Of a DNA stretch of 64,000 nt, positions 57,812-64,000 are shown one piece after another. The notes beneath the pieces are model-generated. The model had not been told where the DNA came from. It was given only the letters and a program-made list of their open reading frames with translations, and made no database searches. A program made the translations under genes and the position numbers. Position 1 is the first letter of the stretch; each line of letters starts with the position of its first letter. The stretch covers positions 1 through 64,000 of the forward strand of contig CATXJW010000006.1 in assembly GCA_958370325.1 (NCBI GenBank). Direction: 5' to 3'. This DNA comes from an uncultured Collinsella sp. (GTDB lineage Bacteria > Actinomycetota > Coriobacteriia > Coriobacteriales > Coriobacteriaceae).

Positions 57812-59047
57812 ATGGGTTGCAATCAGATTCTGGACCGTTATATCGAGCAGTTGATCGAGACCTCTACGCCTCAGGCGCCGGCCTGGAACATCGAAAAGCT
57901 TCGCGCCGGCAAGGAGAACACCTGGAATTACATTGACGGCTGCATGATCAAGGCGCTCATCGAGCTGTACGAGATCACCGGCGAGCAGCGTTATCTGACC
58001 TTCGCTGACGACTATATCGACTTCTTTGTCCAGGATGACGGCACCATCAAGCATTACGATCCCCAGGAGTACAACCTCGACAACGTCAACGCGGGCAAAA
58101 CCCTCTACAAACTCTATGACCTGGTGGGCAAGCCCAAGTACCGTGCCGCCATGGACACGATCTATCGCCAGCTCGAGACCCAGCCGCGTACCAAAGAGGG
58201 TGTGTTTTGGCACAAGGCCGTCTATCCCAACCAGATCTGGCTCGACGGCATGTACATGGCCCAGCCGTTCTACATGCAGTACGAGCTGAGCTTCCACAAC
58301 CGCCGTGCCTGCTCGGATAGCTTCCATATGTTCCAGGTCGTGCATGACCTGATGCGCAACCCCCTCAACGGTCTGTACTATCACGCTTACGACGCGAGCC
58401 GCAAGCAGTTCTGGTGCGACCCCGTCACCGGCCTTTCGGCCAACTTCTGGCTGCGCGCCGAGGGCTGGTTTGCCATGGCGCTCATCGATACCTGGGAGCT
58501 CATGCCGCCTTCGATGTCGGCCGAGAAGGACGAGATTCGCAAGATGTTCCACGACCTGATTGACGCTATGCTGCCGTATCAGGATGAGAAGACCGGCATG
58601 TGGCACCAGGTCATCAACCTGCCCAATATCGCCCCCAACTATCTGGAGGAGTCGGGCAGCGCGATTTTTGCCAATGCCATCATGAAGGGTGTGCGTCTGG
58701 GCGTGCTGGGCGAGCGTTACTACCAGTACGGCCGCCGTGCGTTTGACGGCATCTGCGACACGTGCCTGTCCGAGCGCGACGGACAGCTGGCGCTCGACAA
58801 CATCTGCCTGGTGGCGGGCCTTGGCAACACCACGCACCGCGAGGGCACGTTTGGCTACTACATGAGCGAGCCCGTTGTCAAAAACGACGCGAAGGGCGTG
58901 GCGCCGCTGGTGCTTGCCTATATCGAGACCATGCATCATGACAAGCTTGCCGGTAAGCGCGATCCGCTTGCCCCTTCGGGCGTGTGCTCCATCGACGACC
59001 CGTTTGGCGGATACACCCCGGGCATCAATGCGTGCAAGGAGGCCTAG
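57812..59047 (+). CDS. Unsaturated rhamnogalacturonyl/galacturonyl hydrolase (GH105)
   Basis: Removes the 4,5-unsaturated uronic acid from the non-reducing end of pectin-lyase products. 411 aa, (alpha/alpha)6 barrel. NTWNYIDGCMIKALIELYE, VYPNQIWLDGMYMAQPF (with the catalytic Asp) and FWLRAEGWFAMALIDT are family hallmarks of YteR/YesR-like enzymes. No signal peptide. AGAGGGGAC precedes the ATG. It opens a second pectin transcript behind operators 6 and 7 and is followed after 2 nt by the isomerase gene. Confidence 0.93.
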   Translation: MGCNQILDRYIEQLIETSTPQAPAWNIEKLRAGKENTWNYIDGCMIKALIELYEITGEQRYLTFADDYIDFFVQDDGTIKHYDPQEYNLDNVNAGKTLYKLYDLVGKPKYRAAMDTIYRQLETQPRTKEGVFWHKAVYPNQIWLDGMYMAQPFYMQYELSFHNRRACSDSFHMFQVVHDLMRNPLNGLYYHAYDASRKQFWCDPVTGLSANFWLRAEGWFAMALIDTWELMPPSMSAEKDEIRKMFHDLIDAMLPYQDEKTGMWHQVINLPNIAPNYLEESGSAIFANAIMKGVRLGVLGERYYQYGRRAFDGICDTCLSERDGQLALDNICLVAGLGNTTHREGTFGYYMSEPVVKNDAKGVAPLVLAYIETMHHDKLAGKRDPLAPSGVCSIDDPFGGYTPGINACKEA

Positions 59048-59049
59048 GC

Positions 59050-59967
59050 ATGGCGCAGTCGAAAGGCGCGCTGAGCGTCGGTGTGCGCCTGCACGACCTG
59101 CCCGAGGGTACGGTCGAAGAGCGCATTCGCATGGCGGGCAAACTGGGTTTCTCGTGCATTCAGCTGCCGAGCAAAGTGCTCTACAAGTCCTTTGGCATTA
59201 ACCGTTCCGGCCTTACGCACGAACTCGCCGACCATCTGCGCGAGGTGCTCGACGCCAGCGGCGTGCAGGTGGCGGTGCTCGGCTGCTATAAAAACCTGGC
59301 AACGCCCGATCAGAATCAGCTGGTGGATACCTATGCCGAGTACGAGGCGTGCCTGAGGTTCGCGCGCTGGCTTGGGGGCTGTCCGGTGGGGACCGAGACG
59401 GGGCGCCCTAACGCGCAGAACAAGATGGCCGATGACCGTTTTTCGGCCGCTGCGCTCGATACGTTTTGCAAAGGACTCGCACGCGTGTGCTCGATGGCCG
59501 AAAAGGAGGGCGGCGAGCTTCTGATCGAGCCCGGCTGGAACGAGATCGTCAATACGCCCGAGCGCTGCCGTGAGGTGCTGGAGCGCGTTTCGAGCGCTGC
59601 ACTCGGCGTGATCTACGATCCGGTGTCGCTGCTGCATCCCACGATCGTCGGTGAGGCTTCCGAGCAGGTGTCGCGTATGTTGCGCCTTTGCGGCAGCAAG
59701 ATTCGCGTGCTGCATGCCAAGGACTACGAGATCGTAGACAACGAGGACCAGGATGGCTGGTGTGATGGCTCGGGCTCTCGTTTGGTATGCCACGGCGCCT
59801 GTACGTGCGGAAACTTTGATTTTGAGGCTATTGCCGCCTGGGCCGCGGCCGCGCGACCGGGCATTATGACCGTTATTGAGAACAGCACACCGTCCACGGT
59901 CGAGCGTTCGCGCGACGAGCTGCTGCGCATGGGGCACAGCGTGATGTGCGAGCACGTGATTCTGTAA
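59050..59967 (+). CDS. Sugar phosphate isomerase/epimerase-like TIM barrel protein
   Basis: 305 aa, AP-endonuclease-2/xylose-isomerase-like barrel. GVRLHDLPEGTVEERIRMAG starts the barrel. Putative metal ligands are in LIEPGWNEI, IYDPVSLLHP, VLHAKDYE and VIENSTP. The ATG lies 2 nt after the GH105 stop and AAGGAGG is within that gene, so translation is coupled. The reaction is not known. The context suggests handling of the unsaturated uronate (5-keto-4-deoxyuronate) or a related sugar acid, but this is inference. Confidence 0.82.
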   Translation: MAQSKGALSVGVRLHDLPEGTVEERIRMAGKLGFSCIQLPSKVLYKSFGINRSGLTHELADHLREVLDASGVQVAVLGCYKNLATPDQNQLVDTYAEYEACLRFARWLGGCPVGTETGRPNAQNKMADDRFSAAALDTFCKGLARVCSMAEKEGGELLIEPGWNEIVNTPERCREVLERVSSAALGVIYDPVSLLHPTIVGEASEQVSRMLRLCGSKIRVLHAKDYEIVDNEDQDGWCDGSGSRLVCHGACTCGNFDFEAIAAWAAAARPGIMTVIENSTPSTVERSRDELLRMGHSVMCEHVIL

Positions 59968-60017
59968 CGAAGCAGGTTGGCGAAAGAGATTGTCGTAGAG
60001 GTCCAGGAGAGGAACCG

Positions 60018-61235
60018 ATGGCTATTCATATTGTTGAGGAAGCGAACCGTTGCCTTGGGTGCAAGAAGGCGTTCTGCCAGCTTAAAGGCTGCCCGGTGCA
60101 GACGCCTATTCCGCAGGTCATCGACCTGTTTAAGCAGCGCCGTCTGGAAGAGGCAGGTGAGCTGCTGTTCCAGAACAACCCCATGAGCGCGGTCTGCTCC
60201 ATGATCTGCAACCATTCGGGTCAGTGCGAGGGCGCGTGCATTCAGGGCCGCAAGGGCGCACCGGTGCATTTTTCGAGTATCGAGAACTATATCTCGACGG
60301 CATATTTGGATCGTAGGGAGTGGAAGCCCGCGCCGTCGTGCGGCAAGCAGGTTGCCGTGGTCGGTTCCGGTCCTGCCGGCATTACCGTGGCCATTAAGAT
60401 GGCCCAGCTGGGCTGTACCGTCACGGTGTTTGAACAGCGCCCCGAGATCGGCGGCGTGCTGGAGTACGGCATCCCCGAGTTTCGCCTGCCCCGCGCTCTC
60501 GTGCAAAAGTACCGTCACGTGATGTGCTCGCTTGGCGTGCGCGTCCGTCCCTCGACCACCATCGGTGGTGCGCTGCATATCGACGACCTGCTGCGCGACG
60601 GCTACGATGCGGTCTTTGTCGGCACCGGTACCTGGCGCGCCCGCAAGCTGGGTATTCCCGGCGAGTCGCGTGGCAACGTACTGTTTGGTATCGATTACCT
60701 GGTCGATCCCACGAGCGTGGCGATCGGTCAGAACGTGGCGGTTATCGGCGCCGGCAACGTGGCCATGGATGTTGCCCGTACGGCCCTGCGCTCGGGTGCT
60801 CGCAAGGTTACCGTGTATGCCCGATCGCACCATATCTCGGCCATCGATGACGAGGTGGAGCTGACCGAGCTTGACGGTGCCGAGATCGTGCGCGGCAAGG
60901 CGATCTGCGCCATCGACGATAACGGTCCGGTGTTCGAGACGGCTATCTTTGACGAGGACGACAACGTGGTGGGCTACGAGGAAGAACTTGACCATGTGCC
61001 CGCCGACACGGTTGTGATTGCGGCCTCGCAGGTACCCAAGGACAAACTGGTGCTTACGACGGGCGGTCTGGAGACCGACCATCGCGGCCTTCTTTCGGTC
61101 GATGAGCACGGCATGACCACCGTGCCGGGCGTCTTTGCCGCCGGCGACGTCGTCAACGGCCCGCTCACCGTGGTCCATGCCGTGGCCGGCGCCAAGCTCG
61201 CCGTCGAAGGCATGACCAGCTACCTGGGCATCTAA
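60018..61235 (+). CDS. GltD/NfnB-like FAD-dependent NAD(P)H oxidoreductase
   Basis: 405-aa flavoprotein like the small subunit of glutamate synthase. N-terminal Fe-S cysteines: RCLGCKKAFCQLKGCPV and CSMICNHSGQCEGACIQG, for two [4Fe-4S] clusters. FAD motif AVVGSGPAGITVA at ~118, NAD(P) motif AVIGAGNVAMDVARTAL at ~248, and a C-terminal FAD motif GVFAAGDVVNG. AGGAGAGG is 7 nt before the ATG. No large glutamate synthase subunit is adjacent. It follows the isomerase gene by 50 nt and ends at a strong terminator, so it belongs to the GH105 transcript. Confidence 0.87.
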   Translation: MAIHIVEEANRCLGCKKAFCQLKGCPVQTPIPQVIDLFKQRRLEEAGELLFQNNPMSAVCSMICNHSGQCEGACIQGRKGAPVHFSSIENYISTAYLDRREWKPAPSCGKQVAVVGSGPAGITVAIKMAQLGCTVTVFEQRPEIGGVLEYGIPEFRLPRALVQKYRHVMCSLGVRVRPSTTIGGALHIDDLLRDGYDAVFVGTGTWRARKLGIPGESRGNVLFGIDYLVDPTSVAIGQNVAVIGAGNVAMDVARTALRSGARKVTVYARSHHISAIDDEVELTELDGAEIVRGKAICAIDDNGPVFETAIFDEDDNVVGYEEELDHVPADTVVIAASQVPKDKLVLTTGGLETDHRGLLSVDEHGMTTVPGVFAAGDVVNGPLTVVHAVAGAKLAVEGMTSYLGI

Positions 61236-61251
61236 CCCATCCCATCCGTCA

Positions 61252-61323
61252 GTTGCGGTGAAATACGGACTGTTTTGGCTGTCAAAGGCCCTGTCTACTC
61301 CGTATTCCACCGCAACTTTTTTG
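61252..61323 (+). terminator. Long terminator after the pectin region
   Basis: 18-bp arms (61252-61269 and 61299-61316, one mismatch, GTTGCGGTG at the base) with a 29-nt loop, then seven T. It separates this transcript from the convergent kdpE. Confidence 0.85.
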
Positions 61324-61332
61324 TGGGGTGGG

Positions 61333-62037
61333 CTAGAGACGCTGCATGCGGTACCCGACACCCATGTGCGTCTGAATCATCTTGGGGTGAGAGGGGTCTG
61401 CCTCGATCTTCTTGCGCAGGGTGCGCATGAACACGCGCAGGCTCGCCAGATCGCTGTCCCAGCTCGTGCCCCATATCTCGCGGGTGATGAAGGTGTGGGT
61501 GAGCACCTTGTCGATGTTTTTCGCCAGAAGGACGAGCAATTTGTACTCGGTTGGGGTGAGCGAGAGCTCGCGTCCGTCTTTCGTCGCGTATCCCGCGGCG
61601 TAGTCGATATGCAGCGGACCGTTGTCGAACGTGCTCGCTTCTGTCGACTCGCTCGACGCCATCGATGAGCGCCTCAAATTCGCGCGGACGCGCGCGAGCA
61701 GCTCATCCACAGAAAAGGGCTTGGTGAGGTAGTCGTCTGCCCCTGCGTCAAGTGCTGCAATCTTGTCGGAATCTTCGGAGCGCGCCGAAATGACGATAAT
61801 GGGGACTGCCGACCAGCTTCGGATCTTCGTGATGACCTCGATACCGTCAATGTCGGGAAGGCCGAGGTCGAGCATGATGAGGCTGGGGCCGTGCGACACC
61901 GCATCCATGATGGCGGCCTGGCCGTTGCAAACCTTGCTCACGACATAGCCGTGGAGGTCAAGCGCGGTCGAAACGAGGTTTTGAACGGTCAGGTCATCTT
62001 CGACCAGGAGGATGCGTGGCTTAGCGGCATTATTCAT
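61333..62037 (-). CDS. kdpE: KdpE-like response regulator
   Basis: OmpR-family regulator of potassium uptake, 234 aa. Receiver: VEDD acidic pair, Asp in MLDLGLPDIDG (the LGLPD form is typical of KdpE), Thr/Ser in VISARSEDSDK, Lys in LTKPF. The winged helix carries LTPTEYKLLVLLAKN and LRVFMRTLRKKIE, ending HMGVGYRM. The ATG overlaps the kdpD stop by 8 nt, giving translational coupling. A much longer open frame upstream is an artefact of GC-rich sequence within kdpD. Confidence 0.93.
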   Translation of the reverse strand: MNNAAKPRILLVEDDLTVQNLVSTALDLHGYVVSKVCNGQAAIMDAVSHGPSLIMLDLGLPDIDGIEVITKIRSWSAVPIIVISARSEDSDKIAALDAGADDYLTKPFSVDELLARVRANLRRSSMASSESTEASTFDNGPLHIDYAAGYATKDGRELSLTPTEYKLLVLLAKNIDKVLTHTFITREIWGTSWDSDLASLRVFMRTLRKKIEADPSHPKMIQTHMGVGYRMQRL

Positions 62038-64000
62038 GAATCTCGATCTCCTCGGCGGGCAGGGTAAAACGGAAGACGGCCCCATGGGGGTGGTTGTCGC
62101 GAGCTTCGATGACGCCGCCATGCGCCTCCACGATGGAACGGCAGAGCGACAGCCCAAGGCCGATGCTTCGACGCGAATCCACGGGCCGCGTATTGCTTGA
62201 GGTGAAGAAGCGCTCAAAGATATGAGGCTTGTCGCAGTCTGCCACACCCGGCCCATCGTCTGCGACGTCCACCACGACGAACGCACCCTCGCGACGTGCG
62301 CTGATGGTGACAGTTGAGTCCTCGGGCGTGTATTTGAAGGCGTTCATGATGAGATTCGTAAGCACCTGCATGATGAGATGGACGTCGATGCGTACCAGCA
62401 GGATGTCGTCAGTGTGCTCGATGGTGACGGTACGTCCATGCGATGCTTGGGCGACATGGCTGAGGGCGGCCTCGATGACCTCGTCGATGAGCTCGGATGT
62501 GAAGTTGAGGCGAATGGTGCCGTCCTCGACGCGTGTGATGGCGAGGAGGTTCTCCACGGTATCGATAAGCCAGAGGGAGTCGTCGTAGATGGCATCGGCA
62601 AGATCGCAGCGTTGTTCGATGCTGAGCTTCTCGTCGCTCTTCCGAAGGATTGCCGCAGATCCGGAGATAGCCGTGAGGGGTGTCCTCAAATCGTGGCCGA
62701 TGGAGCGCAAAAGGTTGGCACGCAGCTGCTCGTTTTTCGCCAAGACCGCAGCTTCTTCGCGCTCTTGCGCCGCCCGGTCGCTTTCGAGCGCCAAGGCGCA
62801 TTCACCTACGATAGATAGGACGATCGAATGCTCGAAGGCTTCGATCTCGCGCCCCTCCAGGGCGATGCCGATGACACCGAATACTTTGTCGCCGGTGCGA
62901 ACCGCGAGGTAGAGACAGCGCGCCTCAGGCAGGGTCCGCGTGCTTGCGCCCGCGCGCTTGTTGTTGGTATAGGTCCAGGTTGCAACGGCGCGCTCGTAAT
63001 CGGTGAGCAGCGACGCGGATCGGTTTTCGGTGCCAGCGGACTCATAGAGCGCCTTGCCGAGCGTGCCGTGTTCAGCGGAGTAGAAGACCACGTCGAGTTT
63101 TAGCAGTTTGATGAGTTGGTTCATGGTGACGCGGGCGCACTCCTCCGCGCTATGGGCTTGCTGCAAGAGCTGGTTCGTTTCGAGGAGTACGCGCGTTTTG
63201 AATGCATTCTCGGCGGAGGTACGGGCGTTGTCGGCGATGCGCGCAGTTAACTCGCCGGCGACCATAGCGGTAGCGAACATGATGCCGAACGTGACCAGAT
63301 AGCTTCGGTCGTAGCTGGCGAGCGAAAACAGAGGCGTGACGAAGCAGAAGTTGTAAAGCACTACAGAGAGCACGCTCGATACGATCGTGCAGATACGCCC
63401 CGTCGTGGTGACGGCGGTCAGCAGGGCCGTGAGGATATAGAGGGATATGATGCTGGAATCGGCAAAACCCAGATGGCGGAAAGCCGTGCCGATCGCCGTG
63501 GCGACAAGAGAGAGGGCCAGCGTGCGAAGCACGTCACGGCTGCTGGGCGGCTGCAGGGCGAGCGCACGACGGCGTCCTTCGGGTCGGGAGGGCGGAGTCG
63601 ACTGGTCTGGAATGATGTAAATGTCGAGGTTCGGGGCGAATGTTATGAGCTGTTCTACGAGAGATTTGCGGCCGAAGAGGGCCTGACGGACGCTGCTACG
63701 CTCGCCCGTGCGCCCCATGACGATCTTCGAAATACCCGACAGGCGCGCGAACTCGGAGATCTGAAACGCGATGTCGTCGCCATAGACGGTTTCCATATGT
63801 GCTCCGAGCTGTTCGGCTAGGGCGATATTGGCTGCAAGCTTGGCGCGCTCATTATCGCTCATGGCCTGCGCGCGCGGGCTCTCTACGAACAGGGCGACGA
63901 GCTCGCTGCGAAACGCTTTCGCCATGCGTGCGGCGGCACGGACGATGCGGGGATTAGTCGGCGCCGGGGAGACACAGACTAAGATACGCTCCCTGGTGTA
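62030..64000 (-). CDS. kdpD: KdpD sensor histidine kinase, partial (5' end outside window)
   Basis: Visible part is ~656 codons, in frame to the window edge without a start, with RERILVCVSP and VRAAARMAKAF belonging to the universal-stress-like domain. So the N-terminal KdpD domain lies beyond 64000. Then come four closely spaced TMs (~155-255 of the visible part: TLALSLVATAIG, ISLYILTALLTAV, FGIMFATAMVAGEL), a GAF-like region, the His box SIGHDLRTPLTAISGSAAIL and the ATPase domain (NLIMNAFKYTPED, DDGPGV, SIGLGLSLCRSIVEAHGG). kdpABC may lie further right. Confidence 0.95.
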   Translation of the reverse strand, partial: YTRERILVCVSPAPTNPRIVRAAARMAKAFRSELVALFVESPRAQAMSDNERAKLAANIALAEQLGAHMETVYGDDIAFQISEFARLSGISKIVMGRTGERSSVRQALFGRKSLVEQLITFAPNLDIYIIPDQSTPPSRPEGRRRALALQPPSSRDVLRTLALSLVATAIGTAFRHLGFADSSIISLYILTALLTAVTTTGRICTIVSSVLSVVLYNFCFVTPLFSLASYDRSYLVTFGIMFATAMVAGELTARIADNARTSAENAFKTRVLLETNQLLQQAHSAEECARVTMNQLIKLLKLDVVFYSAEHGTLGKALYESAGTENRSASLLTDYERAVATWTYTNNKRAGASTRTLPEARCLYLAVRTGDKVFGVIGIALEGREIEAFEHSIVLSIVGECALALESDRAAQEREEAAVLAKNEQLRANLLRSIGHDLRTPLTAISGSAAILRKSDEKLSIEQRCDLADAIYDDSLWLIDTVENLLAITRVEDGTIRLNFTSELIDEVIEAALSHVAQASHGRTVTIEHTDDILLVRIDVHLIMQVLTNLIMNAFKYTPEDSTVTISARREGAFVVVDVADDGPGVADCDKPHIFERFFTSSNTRPVDSRRSIGLGLSLCRSIVEAHGGVIEARDNHPHGAVFRFTLPAEEIEIHE

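Noticed and set aside
61252..61323. Third member of the long double hairpin family
   Set aside because: It has long arms but lacks the GTCCTCG / CTGCGGA junction, so it is listed only as a terminator.

Overview
The window looks like a chromosomal segment of a gut coriobacterium, most probably Collinsella. The basis is inference: GC content near 60 %, strong C/G bias at third codon positions, AGGAGG-type ribosome binding sites, and a gene set typical of a fermentative Actinobacterium of the gut (Lar lactate racemisation, beta-glucoside PTS, tandem YhgE/Pip proteins, pectin/uronate genes). No rRNA, phage, integrase, transposase or CRISPR array is visible. Almost all of the sequence is coding.

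Layout. 1-4.4 kb: an 813-aa TPR protein of unknown role, tRNA-Ser(GCU), and a secreted D,D-carboxypeptidase on the minus strand. 4.5-9.7 kb: a VanRS-like two-component pair, an orphan pstB, and a PhoPR-like pair. 9.8-11.9 kb: a tyrosine-phosphorylation module for polysaccharide synthesis (chain-length-type membrane adaptor, BY-kinase, PHP phosphatase) with no glycosyltransferases beside it. 12-14.7 kb: a GNAT acetyltransferase and htpG. 15-20 kb: two adjacent YhgE/Pip membrane proteins. 20-25.6 kb: an EamA transporter, an M20 amidohydrolase coupled to an MFS transporter, and hisS. 25.9-33.8 kb: PEP carboxylase, then the lactate racemisation locus. In that locus larA-larD face a convergent larB-larC-tetR operon that has a strong dyad over its promoter. 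33.8-36.9 kb: serB, aspS and an HPr-like protein. 37-41 kb: a beta-glucoside operon (rpiR regulator, EIIBC, GH1 6-phospho-beta-glucosidase). 41.3-44.8 kb: ferrous iron uptake (feoA-feoA-feoB and a small Cys-rich membrane protein). 44.9-61.2 kb: a pectin/galacturonate catabolic region. 61.3-64 kb: kdpE and the 3' part of kdpD, cut by the window edge.

The pectin region is the most coherent system here. A LacI-type regulator is followed by uxaC, uxaB and uxaA (galacturonate to 2-keto-3-deoxygluconate), a GPH-type hexuronide symporter, a GH28 polygalacturonase without signal peptide, a pectin methylesterase fused to an alpha/beta hydrolase, an SGNH esterase, a GH105 unsaturated-uronide hydrolase, a TIM-barrel isomerase and a GltD-like flavoprotein. 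Seven copies of a palindromic operator (half-site AACGTTCAC) lie at three promoters. At two of these an additional spaced dyad sits at nearly the same distance upstream. The lack of secretion signals suggests that the cell imports pectin oligomers and demethylates, deacetylates and hydrolyses them inside.

The gaps between genes are rich in long, near-perfect hairpins. Two of them (28.7 and 31.2 kb) share a conserved internal junction with a covarying base pair although their arms differ. Two more, in a tandem array at 24 kb, share an apical loop design. A 193-bp element at 46 kb has 25-bp terminal inverted repeats like a MITE. Other points to check are a LarC that ends after its N-terminal domain and carries a very His-rich insert, an HPr with Asp at the Ser46 position, and an inverted 3' fragment of the neighbouring tRNA-Ser.
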